64,000 nt of DNA from Sorghum bicolor (taxonomy: Eukaryota > Streptophyta > Magnoliopsida > Poales > Poaceae): assembly GCF_000003195.3 (NCBI RefSeq), contig NC_012870.2, forward strand, positions 39,585,491-39,649,490, in the 5' to 3' direction. Below, piece after piece: positions 11,468-23,749 of the stretch (within the stretch, counting starts at the first letter, position 1; every line of letters begins with the position of its first letter). The position numbers and the translations under genes are program-made. The notes beneath the pieces were generated by a model, which saw nothing but the letters and a program-made list of their open reading frames with translations, searched no databases and was not told the origin of the DNA.

Positions 11468-12104
11468 ATTATCTAGCTATAGCGGTTATTATTAACAGAA
11501 TTCTATGAGTTTTGCTGATTGTCTAATTCTACAGGAGGTTATCAAAATAAGAACAAAAGAATGTCCACATGTTGGATTTATATAGAGAGACCCATCGGTA
11601 ACTCATGAATACTCTAGAAGACTTGGCAACCTTGCAAAGTGGGGCCCACTTGGTAGAGACCAAGGGGCAGGAGCCCACATGTTAGGGGTAGCCGCCTGGC
11701 CCCTGTGGCACTTCAACCTCGTGGATCCTACCTCCACCGCCTCTGAGGAGTAATCTTGGCTGTTTGTCAACATCGGTTTGATCCAAGGGCTGTGGTGCTT
11801 CCTAGGGGCAATAAATACAACCCTACCCCCCTAGAGAGGAGGAATTCATTATTATTCTCTGAGGAATTTAGGAGAGAATTCAAAGAAGCCTAGAGCCACC
11901 AGCCTCATAGTTTTATAGCATAGCTACATAGGAATAGATCTAGAAGGAGTCAAGCCTAGCTTGGAGTCTAGATCTTTCTTTGTTCATAATAATTTCTTAT
12001 TCTTCATTATATTATTCATATTAGTCTTGCTATTATGGATATGACTTTGATCTATTTGATTATATCAAAATTGACTTTATTCTATTTGCCTATGTTATCA
12101 ATTA
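11468..12104 (+). repeat. LTR B, left part (continues at 23716-23749)
   Basis: From AACAGAATTCTATGAG onward it follows LTR C (GAATTCTATAAG...), including GAGGAGTAATCTTGGC and a decayed TATA (AATAAATA, about 11811). About 100 bases of its start are missing at the junction with element J. It stops at ATTA (12104), where the Helitron begins, and resumes at TATTGTTATTTG (23716). The joined sequence ATTA/TATTGTT matches the uninterrupted LTR near 40785. Confidence 0.8.
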
Positions 12105-12511
12105 CTAGGTAAATGCCCGTGCGTTGCAACGAAAACACATACCGAGATAACATATATACGTGTGTGTTATACTATTGCCTAAAATAGATAATGCAATCTT
12201 GATGTTTCAACACATGTTTCATAATACATGTTTTAAAATATAGTGTATAACTAAGAATCTAATCTTTCAATAGTTCGACCAGGAGAATGTGCTTTGCATG
12301 GTCACTAAACTTGCAGCTGGTCACCAATCAAAGATGATCTAGAAGATTTTCAAGTCCAAGATGCAGCGTCTGGCTCCTTGCAACTGAAGCATGTAGATGG
12401 CTCAAGCTGTAGTTAGAAGTATCCTGCATATAAGTTGTCTGTTAATTTTAAAGTTAAAGTACTATTGATATCCAAAAAATATATATATCAACATGTGATG
12501 CATTACCTCTT

Positions 12512-14116
12512 TCATGGAGTCAAAACCTCTTTATATACGATATTCTTTGTGAATATATCCTTTGTCGGTTTCTTCTTTCCTTTCCCTTTCCCTTTTCCCT
12601 TATTCACATCCTTCTCAGCAGCTGACATAGCTAGGATTCTAATGTTTAATCTTGCTGTAGCTCTTGATAGCGCCACATACAATTGGCCGTGCGAGAATAC
12701 TGGTTCCGGCAAGTATACCCCGACGTTAGGGATAGTCTGTCTCTGTGCCTTATTAACGGTCATTGCAAAGCTGAGCCGAATAGGGAATTGCTTTTGCTTA
12801 AATTGGAAAGGGAACATCTCGTCGTCTGACGGGCATAAGGGTATGCGAGGCAGAAAAACCCGCATTCCGGAGTGCTCTCCCAACACAATTTCTGCATCTA
12901 TGATATTTTTTTGGAACCCCCGTATGATAAGCCTAGTTCCATTACAAAGTCCGTTCGCAGGGTCAATGTTCCTAAGCAATATGACCGGACAACCGATCTT
13001 CCACTTCAACACATGTGGCGGTAGACCATTGGGTGTCAAACTATTGAGGAATTCCTTAGGGTAGTAGTTGTGTGGATCATCGACTGCACAGTCAAAGCTA
13101 TGGTACACCATCTCATATCCATGGAAACAACCTATCATCTTCATATTAATCATATCAACCCAGTCATTTCGTGTAGATAAGATCGCTCGAGAGGTGATAT
13201 AATCTTTGCTTGACATATTCACATTGAGGTTAGGGAATATACAGTCAATTAGAGCATCAAGATCACTATCTTCCCCAGTGTGCGGTATGCATATATCACG
13301 AGGAAGATGGATTTCATCATCAATGCTCGCCTCCTCAGATCCTCCACCGACACGCAACAAGTATTCCGCAAACCATGGGTCGCTCTTTGCCCTCATGTAG
13401 CGCACCAATTTTAGATGTCGCATGGAATCCCAAAGGTATGACATCAGCGAGGCACCAACTATTTGAGCCCTCGATCCTCTCCGAACAACAGGAAGAACCT
13501 GTCTGAAATCTCCACCGAACACGATGGTCTTCCCTCCGAACGGTAACTCTGGTCGGTCCATTACATCACAGAGACTGTTGTCCAATGCCTCAACAGCCTG
13601 CCTCTTTGTCATGCTAGCCTCATCCCAAATAATGAGAGATGATGCTCGAAGCAGCTTGGCAGTACCACTCTGTTTTGTGAAGGTGCAGAAGGCCCCATTA
13701 TCAATGGTGAGGGGAGTCTTGAAGCATGAGTGAGCAGTTCTACCACCAGGCATGATTGAGGCTGCGACACCAGATGTAGCTGTTGCCACAACAATCTTTT
13801 TCTGACTACGTATAGTAGCGATAAGTGCTCCGTACAGATAAGTCTTCCCGGTCCCGCCTGGACCATCCACAAAGAAGAGACCCCCATGTTCGGTATCAAC
13901 TGAGGACATAATCTCATCATATATAGCCCGCTGCTCCACATTAAGGGTGTCTGACAGAGCCACATCATACTCGTTAGCCTCAATGCTAGCCTCCTCAAAA
14001 ATCTCTCTAGGGATATCATGAGAGGCGTCGTATGTGTTGTCGATATCGGGAAGTGGGTACATCTTTATATCCTTCTGCATTGATTGTAGCAATTTTTGAA
14101 TATCTATGAGGACCAT
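12512..14116 (-). pseudogene. Helitron RepHel, PIF1-like helicase domain
   Basis: The open frame is 534 codons long. Walker A is GPGGTGKT (residues 85-92) and Walker B is IIWDEAS (162-168). Motif III is GGDFRQVLPVV (about 201-211), and motif VI is YVALSRAT near the C-terminus. The late motif NKSQGQT seen in PIF1-like helicases reads NKAQRQT here, with Arg for the usual Gly, which may abolish ATPase coupling. This SF1 5'-3' helicase unwinds DNA during rolling-circle transposition. The C-terminus has a Lys/Gly repeat (KGKGKGKGKKK). A TAG codon just upstream of 14116 separates it from the Rep part, so this is the tail of a broken polyprotein rather than a separate gene. Confidence 0.9.
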
Positions 14117-14242
14117 CTACTCTACCATGAAGATGGATTGATTATTGCTCTTATAGTCCTCTGACATTGCCTCTTTGTGTTTCTCCCACAGTCCAAACAC
14201 ATCGCTAGGCTCACAAAATACCAATATTGTTGCAAAAAGCCT

Positions 14243-16810
14243 TCATAGTGCATATGGCATCATCCACCCGGTTGCCTCAGTAAGACTCTCATTTAGAGTG
14301 TTGTCCTCTTCAGTTAGGCCTCTTCTTTCTACAGCTTCACGGAAGGTCGGTAGAATTTTGCCATCCACGGTCCTTAGGCACTCAAAGAAGGTTGCACCCG
14401 CCACGTGGTTCAGGAGAACTCTAAGATAGTAACGCTCCCCCTCGGCTGGATTGGCAGACACGATTCTTCCAATCTGTCGTAATGTATCACGACGTACCCT
14501 ATTTTGCCAAACTTTGCCCTATGCTTGCCACGTATAGAACTCGGGGAAGTCCCGATACAATACACCTCGAGCTATTTCATCTGTCCTATTCTTCTCGAAG
14601 TATGCTGTAAGCATTGACTTGTTAGCACCTGGACGATCAAGCACTCGTTGAATCCCTTGGCGCTGGTGAAATGACACCATGTGCATGTCTAGAAGATGTA
14701 GCTGTAGGGACAAAATATAAGGGTATCTATCACTCAAATCGAACCCATATATCCTCCATAAGGCTTCTGGGGGGTTACCCATCTAGCATCCCTATACTGC
14801 TTGATCTCATCAACGTTAGCTTCACTATCCTCCTTGTCGGCCTCTCTCATAGCCACAGACGCCCGGTCATGACCCTTGTAAATGTACTTAAATAGATACT
14901 TGACTGCCTTGATGCTCCCACATGCCTCAACATTGATGTGGCAATTGAACAGACGGAGGAGATATGGGTTGTAAGGCACGACCCATCTGTTATCAAGCTC
15001 GTGTCCGCGAACTTTTTCTTTTTAGCCATCTTCACGCCGTTTATAAACTGGATATGAATCCTTGCCTTGTATTGTGACGTCGCAAAAAGGTCTAGGGTAA
15101 CGGTTCTTGTAGGAATCACGACCCTTTGTGCATGGACAATTATGATTAAGCACTCCGCAAGGGCCATGCATCATATGTTTGGTAACCATCTTGTATAAGA
15201 CTGGGTACTTCTTCTTGTTTGGGAGCTCGGCTAAGATGAGGCGATCATACTGCTCTGGGCACGTGATCTTGTACTTCCTATCCATGATTAGTAAAAAATG
15301 TGCATGTGGCAGACCCCTTTTTTGGAATTCCACAACATAAACGTGTGCTCGCACCTTTCCGAGGATATCCTTTTTTAGTAGCCTATCCTTTAGCTCTTGT
15401 AGTTTTGCTCTAAAGACTCGAACAACAAGATCTGGACGATCTTGTGGTGTCTGGCCAGGGTAGAGTTCATGCTTGATCTCATCCCAGTTTGGGTTACATG
15501 TCATAGTGAGGAAGATGTCTGGTTTACCAAACCTCCATACCAGAGCCATGGCATCCATGTACCGACGCCTCATGTCACGTGGGCCTCCAATAAAGGATGA
15601 AGGCATTACTGTCCGCTTTCCAACAGCTTCTGCTCTACCTTCACCAGCATGTAGGCTATCAACCAATACTTGGTATAGGTCTGCCCTAATATCATCTTGA
15701 TGGTTGCGTATATAATCTAATCGAGAACTCTCGATCTTGATATATGTGTCAACTGCAAACTGCTGGAACAGACGCTTGCCGTATAGTATGGGATTAAATT
15801 TTCCTGGGCGCATCTGTAACTTGTAGCAGTAGTAGTCACGCACAGACACACATAGTCTACCAGGGGAGTCTACAAAAAATAGCCATGAATTAGAGTTGTT
15901 TGTAGAATAACCACTAAGGTACATGTATGCGAAGTATGTAAATAAGAAGAATAACATACCTATTTCTTCTTCTGACCCACTACGAGCCTTTTGTAGGGCA
16001 CGATACTCGATGACTTCTTCCATACTAATTCTTTTCTTTGGAATATCCATGTGCCACCCAAGCTCACCCTTAGGAAAGAATAGAGGGTATGAAAGAGCAT
16101 CATACCATCCATGATATGAGCGGATGCCATGTCTACTTCTATCTTTCCCATGTAGGACAACACTATTCTAGAACTGACCAAGGAGTTCGCTTCCCTCGAT
16201 CCAAACAGCAGCCACCTCGGAAGTTGATTGTACATTGTATGTTCTTTGGTCCAGCCTCTGGTCAAGGTTTAGCATGACATGATAGTTCTCGAGGTGGTCA
16301 GCTTGGCCTACACTTCTAAGATGTTGTGAGTATGGGTTGTCACGAAGGATGGCCACCAGCCTCTCAATGACTTCCTTATCCTTTTGGTACTTCTCTTCAT
16401 GACATCGTCGATAACGATGCTCAAGGCTTGGATCATCATCGTGCAAGTAAAGCTCAAGATGTCTTGCCTCCTTACCATCTTCTATGCCAAATGACCTTAT
16501 GTTGTGATAGATTTGGCCGTGTGCACGGAAGGTGTATATGCCACTATTTTTCATGCTTGCAGTAGCGCTATCAAGGCGACAATATAGAGATGTGAAAGAG
16601 AAATGGCCATTGAAAAACCTAATGCTATTACGAAAGTGCCTAGCATCTGCATCGTCACATGACCAAAGCCTCATAAGCTCATCAGGTACATTCGGCTCAT
16701 TGAGCTCGACCTACCCGTTGTGACAACAGAACCCAGGTGATTCATGCTCAAACCTTTTCGCATTGCAGTGGTCACAATTTGCGACAGGTTTTAGCATATG
16801 GGTATCAGTA
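14243..16810 (-). pseudogene. Helitron RepHel, N-terminal and HUH Rep domain
   Basis: Starting upstream, a zinc-ribbon-like NCDHCNAKRFEHE lies near 16.75 kb. The Helitron-like N-terminal domain follows (YTFRAHGQIYHNIRSFG at 16.5 kb; YCYKLQMRPGKFNPILYGKR near 15.8 kb). The HUH motif is GLPHAHFLL, with HAH at plus 15298-15306. The two-tyrosine motif KYLFKYIYKG lies near 14.87-14.90 kb. These residues nick and join DNA in rolling-circle transposition. A readable intron with a GTATGT donor seems to interrupt the frame near 15.95 kb. Lesions include stops near 16.71 kb, 15.02 kb, 14.52 kb and 14.24 kb and a frame change near 14.76 kb. The protein is dead, although both catalytic motifs remain readable. 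Confidence 0.88.
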
Positions 16811-17920
16811 GGCATGTTACTATACACCTCATCATATTGGTCAGGTACTTCAGGGATAGAAGTCATGTCTTCCTCAAGGTCATTGTCTTGGACATCGTCA
16901 TCATCTTCCTCATCTTAAATAACATGTAAGACACAATAGTTTAGATAAAAGCAGTGGAATATTTGATTTCAATTTGGTCTTTCGCACACATACCATGCCC
17001 AGCAAACAGGTATCCCTCATCCTCTTCAAATATATCTCCCTCATCATCATCTATGGCTATCAAAGATACATGAGTTAGTAGAACTATGGGTAAAAATAAA
17101 CAAAGGAGTTCAAATAGTTTATAGAATGTTAGAAAACAATGTAAATTACCACTATCATCGAATAGTGGTGTCATCGGTATGTCTGGCCTAGGCTTAAGGA
17201 TACGTCCTATCCCTTCTGATAAGGGCATGTTGGTCATAGCTGATTGAGGCAAGGGCGTGTTAACATCCACTTGGCCTTTAGTAATGCATTCACAATCATA
17301 AAACAATGGTGTCATTAGTGTGATTGATGTAGCTTGAACTTTGGATCCTACATTTTCTGTTAATCATGAAATGACCAAGGATCATTAGGTTAATATGTTA
17401 TACATGTCATCTAAATGGGATAACAAGGCATCCACCATTGTTGCTCACAGCTGAATGAGGCAAGGATGTGTTAACATCCACTTGGTCTTCAGCTATGCAG
17501 TCACCATCTTTATTAGATGTCCTTGTGTTCGAACCAATACGACGCTCAAACCTCGTGTTATGATAGGTCAATAATGCATGTCTTTGACCAGATGAAATAT
17601 GTGATCTATGTGGCATATGGCCAGGTACTAACTCATCACATCCTTCATCCTCGACCACATGAGGTGGAGAAATATAAAGAGATGTTGCACTGGACTCTGG
17701 GATAACCCAATCACTGGATTTTGTCATGGATCCATGAGCTCCAGATGCGCCCGCAGTGGGCCAAACAAGCTCAGGAGTAAATAACGGGTTCTCCATGGTG
17801 ATAGACTCCGGGTGCAGGGTGTGCTTTCGCAGTTCTTTGAATTTGTTCTTAGACAGTTTTAATGTCTCCTTACGCTTGGGTTCACTATTGTATAGCCTTT
17901 GCGCTCGCGCCTTGCTTCCC
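16811..17920 (-). pseudogene. Upstream exons of the Helitron gene
   Basis: Several minus-strand pieces look coding. QRLYNSEPKRKETLKLSKNK and MENPLFTPELVWP lie near 17.9-17.75 kb. Two segments share the phrase QVDVNT followed by LPHSA or LPQSA, at 17.47 kb and 17.25 kb, a probable exon duplication. An acidic stretch lies near 16.9 kb (DDDVQDNDLEEDM). They sit between the basic N-terminal exons at 20.0-20.3 kb and the Rep domain. Exon borders were not resolved. Confidence 0.5.
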
Positions 17921-18279
17921 TTTGTTTAGGCGTCATGTTTTTGTACCATTCACTTGTAGTTACTTTTTGATGTACTTTTTGTACCAATAGTACTATCCTT
18001 CTCTATAGTCTTCATTTCTAGCTCATCTATCAACAAAATCATATAAATACATTTATTAGCTATATTGTTTCATATCATTGCACAACATCATTTTCATAGA
18101 CCTAAAATACTTCAGCATCTTAAATTACATGATAATCGAGTGGACATGTTCTCATCAACAATATTGTTGGTATAATAAGAATCATTCTTATGGAGCCAGT
18201 CATCTGTTTCGCCAGGATCAACGATGCGGCATCATCATCTACAAAATTGTACACATTATATATATATATATATATATAT

Positions 18280-19931
18280 AGGGTAATTCCTTTCTACACC
18301 AACGTGTAACTACTCCGACCTCCGCACCCAGTCTATTCCACAGCCTACGTATCAACTCCTGTATAACTAAACCATATCTATTTGATTAACGGGTCAAAGT
18401 GGTGAACCCGTTAACTAATGTATATATTAGAAAATTCTGTTCTCATTCACCGTATCCGCCGGCCACACGAGTGGTCTCGCGGACGTCTGCTCGTCGATCT
18501 ACCGGCGGCCGCGCTGATGCCTCTCCCTGACTGGCGGCCGCGTAGATGCCTCCTCCTACTTGTGTCTGTGCAGGCGCATCCTCTCCAACTGACGATGGTT
18601 CCGTGTTTTGGAGTTGGCATCGCATAGGGGCACGGTGTGCCCTCACCTACATCGGCAGGCGGCGGCCCTTGGTCGGAGTTCTCCAGCTCTGTGTGCGGGT
18701 GCAGGTCGAAGCTCCGCGGTGAGTGCTCATGTTGTGTATTTTCATTGATCTAGCTAGTTTATAGTATTTTTAGATCTAATTGAATTAGTCGTCTTCTTTT
18801 ACCAGATGCAGATCTAGATGCAGCTTCTTTCACTAGTCATGGGAGGCGACTGATGGGCTGTTGGCCAGTACAGGTACACGTACATATATGTTTTTTTTTG
18901 TATTTTTTTGCTTCATTCAGGTTGATCAGAATGTGGAATGAAAAATTGATTAGTTTACTTCTGCACCCATTCATTTTTGTATTCTTTACGAACAGGTAGT
19001 AAATCGCATCTCGGTGAGCCACGTCTGCATCGCTGATGTTGTTCGACATTCTGCGTCTATGCGACAACCACGAAGCATTCAGAATTGAGTGGATCGGTGA
19101 CCAAACTGAGAGATAAATGTTAGTACATACTTCTATAATAATGTATGAACTGATACTCCAGAAAAAGGTATCTACATATACTCGTTTATCAAAAAGTATG
19201 TACCTATACTTAGGAAAGGTATCTGTATATACTTGTTTTTCAAAAAGTATGTAGCTGTACTTAGCGTACTTCCGTGATATTACATTATGAGAGATAAATA
19301 CTAATAATATAATCATGTGTCAGATAAGTATATAAACATACTCCCCAATCTGTATACTTTCCTACGAACGAGTATATTCTCATACATATATATATATATA
19401 TATATACTCTGTTCTCCAAACGAGCATCGGTTGATCCCCGTTAAATATGTATGGGTTCATTCTCTCCTTGGATATACTCATTAATTAAAAAACAACTATC
19501 TAATCATACCCTTTCTTAAATAATGCGTACGTACACATATATACTCTAACAAGTATGCATTCGTACTGGCTGTTTTCACATGGATGCATATATGACAGTA
19601 AAAAAAACTGTAGGAAAAAGAACAAGTATACAAAATCGGCGCCGGCGGCCAGTCACAAATCATGCAGTGTATAGCGACATCAACTCAACACATGCAGACG
19701 TACGTGCTATATGCATGTATATGGGCATACTCACAACGCACGTATGTTATTAACGCCTCAATTTTTTGAATTCCTATAAATACGCCCGCATAGTAGGTGT
19801 TATAATTGGATTGTATTCAAACCCGTTAGCTCCACTAACACGGGCCCGTTAGCTAGGTCCGCGCGGGGCTGCCTCCTTCGCGCGTGTAGACTCTAGGTGC
19901 GTGTAGATACTCGTACGTGTAAAAATCACTC

Positions 19932-19936
<5 letters not shown>
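18280..19936. mobile_element. Non-autonomous TIR transposon inside Helitron 1 (possibly MULE-like)
   Basis: The left end is AGGGTAATTCCTTTCTACAC and the inverted right end is AGGGTGAGTGATTTTTACAC, 15 of 20 identical. Both ends are flanked by (TA)n tracts (about 18258-18279 and 19937-19971), so the target duplication cannot be resolved. The interior carries a GC-rich, gene-like block (18.45-18.73 kb) ending at a GTGAGT donor-like site. It also has a roughly 52-bp imperfect direct repeat around AAAAAGTATGTA (19.16-19.27 kb). No transposase is visible. It splits the Helitron gene between exons. The superfamily is uncertain. Confidence 0.6.
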
Positions 19937-19973
<37 letters not shown>

Positions 19974-20019
19974 AGAAAAGTAAATGTCAATTTATCATGT
20001 GATGACAATATTTAGGATT

Positions 20020-20292
20020 TCACGTATTACAGTTTGTAGTTCGAAGAACATGTTGGTTTTTTCTCTGATGGTATTTTTCACGACGTCTCTTGTTAATTGC
20101 ATCCTTTTGTTCAAGCCATCGAGCTCTATCCCTTTCTCTCTTACGTTCTTTAGCATTGACTGCACATAATTTAATAGTAATATAAGTTACCATATATAAG
20201 TACATGCCATATACTATTTGACACGATATTATTTTACCTTCTTTGGCAGTGTTAGTTTTGTCTCCCAATGGTGCACGAGAATTTTTATCCAT
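20020..20292 (-). pseudogene. N-terminal exons of the Helitron gene (basic region)
   Basis: Exon one starts MDKNSRAPLGDKTNTAKE at 20292 and meets a GTAAAA donor. After an acceptor at ATTATGTGCAG, the second exon continues in phase with VNAKERKRERDRARWLEQ and KRRREKYHQRKNQH. A short start exon followed by a highly basic exon is common in grass Helitron genes. Stop codons after 20020 mean either another splice site or decay. Confidence 0.55.
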
Positions 20293-22899
20293 TATATGAA
20301 TCTATAATAAAAACATTGAAATAATTAATATTTTTTTGCAATTAGCACTTAAGAGCTAGCAGTTAGTAGAAATGTTGTATGAAAAATAGAAACCAACAGC
20401 CACTAATTCCAGCGGAAAACATACCGAGAATCCAGACTATGTATACATACCAGAAAGTTATCATAATTTTAAGTTGGACTGTGTATACATAACAGAAAGT
20501 TACCCGAGGATCTGGAGAATAGTGATATGTGCTTAATGGACCAACTATGTCAACAGTTAAGGATGGAATTCTCCTTACATAAAATCTTTGCAAATTTCTG
20601 CATAAAAAACCAAAAGTTACTGAACTTCACTATGTGTATGATCAGTAAGCCACACAATGTAAGGGAACAAAAGGAATCACAACTAAGCATCATATTATGA
20701 GTCCAAGAGCATGTCAATATATGACTAACAAGAAAGGCAAATAAGGAGGGTTCTAGCATGTCAATATCAGACTCATAAACAATATTTTTGTCTACGCGGA
20801 GAATTAATCCAGACTGTCAAGAAAATTATACTATAGAAAAAATAGAGATAGGAATAGCATCTGTTTTTAGTTTTGCTTGAGAACAAGTAGCATCTGCATT
20901 TTTGCAATTGTTGGACTGATACAGTTTTACCATGCAAAGAGGTGCTGCATAATGTAAAAGCAAAATCCATATCCTTCACCTTAGGATTCCATCTACTTTT
21001 AGTGCTTGATATTGTCGAACAACTACAGTTTTATAGAAAAAAACACGGCCGATTCTGAACACAAAGCGAATAAATGGCCAATCGCGATGCCATTGCAGTG
21101 ATACATTTTCAATGGATTGTGGCATTAGTCGAAAGAAAATAATTATGACAAGTACTTCTAAATATTCAATACACATGGTGTTTGTTATCTGCAAGTAAAT
21201 CAACTCTGCCGTGAAGGATAAACAGAGGGATCTCAACTGCATTTGCATACAATGAATCAAGATAAAACAGATAAAAAAGCATCGCCCCCAGATGTTGTGG
21301 TAAAACAGCACAAATAAATCATAAGATAAACTAAGATTTTGTATACCTTCTTGTGTACAACAGCTGATGTATGTTTTTTTTTTTTGAAAAGATGCTTGAT
21401 TTTCAGAGCCAGTTGTTAAACTGTAAACAAAATATGGACATTTCAGTTTTACATCTTATTATTCCAGTTAATGAAAGAGGCAAAACAAACATAGAAAATC
21501 AAAGAGGTGCAAAATGACCAAATATTTCTTTTTATAAGAATGGTCAAGTATTAAAATCACTAATTAGTAAAAATTTTCACCATATGGCTCATTGTGCTGT
21601 AGCAGGGGGCAACCAAGCAAGAGGAGAACCGCACAAGGGCTAGGCTGCAGCCTGCAGGGGCACTGCTTGTTCGCTTGGTGGTTGTGTGCCTGGCGGTTGA
21701 CGCCCTGGCCAATTGGGTTGCTGTGGGCTTGGCGCCTAACACCCAAGGCAACTCAGTGATGGCATGGATGCGAGGGCAAGCGCGGAGAAGGGCAGCGCGC
21801 AGGGAGCGAGGCCGGCGGGCGATGGCGACATAAAGAAGAGATCTCCGGGAAGGAAGGTCCTGGTTCTGGAGCGCACGTAATGGGGTCAGAGTACTATGGT
21901 CTATATTGGAATATCTTTTGGTCTGTCAGATGACAAAGGAAACATAGAAAAACCATTTGTGTTTTCCCTGGTGTTGAAGGCGATCGGATAAGATCATATG
22001 CAGAGAGACGTGTATACCAAACAAAATTACAAGGAGTCAGCTGTCTCCTTTTTGCTTCCATCCTGGAAGTTCACATCTCTAAAAAAAGGCTAACTGCTCA
22101 GGCAATCCTTGAATTAGCAGGATACTACTATATAGGCTTAACATACATGCTAATAATGTCTGCTTATTGTGAATTAGCAGTAGGCTTAACATACATACTA
22201 CTAATAGTTGTTAGTTAGGAATTAGCAGTAGGCTTTTCCTGAATTAGCAGGAGACTTAAGAATATAGGCTACTCAGGATAGAGCCTACTGCTACTTGCAG
22301 GAAACATAAGCTCATCAAGTCTGAGATATACGTACCCTTAACTGGCAAATCGGTATGGGTTTCTTCTGTGGAGGGATAACTCTATGTGCTGTTTTTATTG
22401 GTTCAGTGACAAGGCACCCCCACAATCCTTTGTCCAGATTATTCTTGTTTACTACCATGCAAGACAAATGTACTGCATAGATTGCTACATACTATTGAAC
22501 TAAGATTATGTAATTACTACCTTGCAAAGCTTATGCAGAAGTTTTCCTTCACCAAATCCCAGCTCCTTCTCCACCACTGTGATCACCTCTCTGACCTGCG
22601 ATATTTGTTTGACATCACATAACTGATAGTATTCATATTTGTGAGGATGGCGACATTTACAAGCAGTTAGCAAAACACAAAAATGTAACAGTTAAAGAAT
22701 AATGCTTTACAGTCTGCATTTGTTCAGAAGTCAGGGCACTAAAATTTTAATTTTAACATAAGGAATTGAGTTGGGCAGAGTTGTACCTTACTTTTCCACA
22801 CACAAGAGTTCTCATCAGCAGGCAAGCAACGCTTAGCTCACAAGAGTCATCGCACTTATCAATCCACTGGAGAAACGTAGAAAATAAGAAGAGGAAAAA
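20293..22899. other. Helitron 1 interior without recognised genes
   Basis: Mostly AT-rich sequence with scattered short open frames that show no domain. A GC-rich patch at 21.6-21.9 kb may be captured host DNA. Short duplicated phrases around GAATTAGCAGTAGGCTTA (22.10-22.27 kb) suggest local slippage. No other structure was recognised. Confidence 0.4.
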
Positions 22900-23690
22900 G
22901 AAGAGCCTACCAGCAGTGGACGGTCGATCCAAGGGAAGCCAGATGGCCTAAGTCGGGGGCGAGTTGCTGCTGCGGGGTTAGGCAGTGGCCGCACGGCGTG
23001 GACGCGGTGGCTGGAGGGCGCAGATGCTCCTCAGCCAGCAAAGGGCACAGCGACGGTGGGGGCGTCGGAGGCCACAGGCGAGGTTAGAAACGGCAGAGGG
23101 TGGAGCAGCGCCTGGAGGCAAAGCGTGATGTCGAGATCTCCGAAGACCTTGACCGGCACTCTCGGCCTCGAGCTCCGGAACTGCGATGGAATCAGCAACT
23201 TCGCAGAGGCTGTTCCTCGCTGGAGTTATACAGTCGAGCGAAGCGGGGTCACGGCTCCTCTTGCTGGTCGGCCGGCGGGAGAAGACGTGGTGAGTGCGTC
23301 GGCGGAGTAGTGCTGCAGCGTCGGTGTCGAGCGGCGGCGGCGGCGGCGGCCCAAACCCCGGCAGCGGCGGCGAGCGGTCGGCGGCACTAGCGTCGGGGAG
23401 CTGACGGAAGCTGCAGCCTCGCTGTCATGTGGTCGGGGCACCAGGATAAATGGGTGTGGCACCGCCGTTGCCGATTGGGAGCTGAGTGGCACCGCCGTTG
23501 CCGATTGGTTTGAAGCCGCCGCAGCCGATTGGGAAGGAAGGACGGGCAGACCAACGCCGATTGGGGATGTCGCTATGCCTTGGATCGATGACGTGGTGGG
23601 AGTGAGGAGGTTTCGTAAAGCAACACGCCTACAGGGAGTGCTGGGCGGTCACGCGAGCCAGCGAGCGTGCGAAGCCGGTTCAACGATTCT
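22900..23690 (-). other. GC-rich gene-like segment at the 5' end of Helitron 1
   Basis: A sharp rise in GC and CpG relative to the flanks suggests a captured promoter/5' exon or the Helitron's own promoter. On the minus strand it has four copies of CCAATCGGC (plus 23.46-23.56 kb), two of them inside a direct repeat of GGCACCGCCGTTGCCGATTG. No protein was recognised in either strand. Confidence 0.4.
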
Positions 23691-23715
23691 GTTTTCAATT
23701 TTTTAGTTGTAGAGA

Positions 23716-23749
23716 TATTGTTATTTGTCTACTTTGATTATATGCTTAG
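23716..23749 (+). repeat. LTR B, continuation after the Helitron
   Basis: TATTGTTATTTGTCTAC... continues the LTR broken at 12104. It is cut again after TATGCTTAG, where LTR C starts. The rest of LTR B is expected after the far end of element C. Confidence 0.7.

Larger units (their letters stand above)
12105..23715 (-). mobile_element. Helitron 1, autonomous-type but decayed, 11.6 kb
   Basis: Read on the minus strand, it starts TCTCTACAACTAAAA at 23715 and ends at 12105 with a hairpin region (CGTTGCAACGCACGGG) followed by CATTTACCTAG. It is flanked by A on the 5' side and T on the 3' side, and has no target duplication. These are the known Helitron hallmarks. It encodes Rep and helicase parts on the same strand. 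The boundaries are confirmed by the empty site in related LTRs, because bases on both sides join to a sequence present uninterrupted near 40785 and 47150. It contains a TIR element and GC-rich, gene-like DNA near its 5' end. Confidence 0.93.

Noticed and set aside
12435..13064. Long plus-strand open frame opposite the helicase
   Set aside because: It is the shadow of the minus-strand helicase frame, has no domain, and its apparent signal-peptide-like start reflects the Lys-rich minus-strand tail.
18258..19971. (TA)n tracts as CRISPR-like or satellite arrays
   Set aside because: Simple microsatellites at both ends of the TIR element, with no spacers or unit structure.
23056..23492. Overlapping open frames in the GC-rich Helitron 5' segment as a captured gene
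   Set aside because: Three frames are open at once, as expected from high GC. No motif was recognised, so I kept it as a gene-like segment only.
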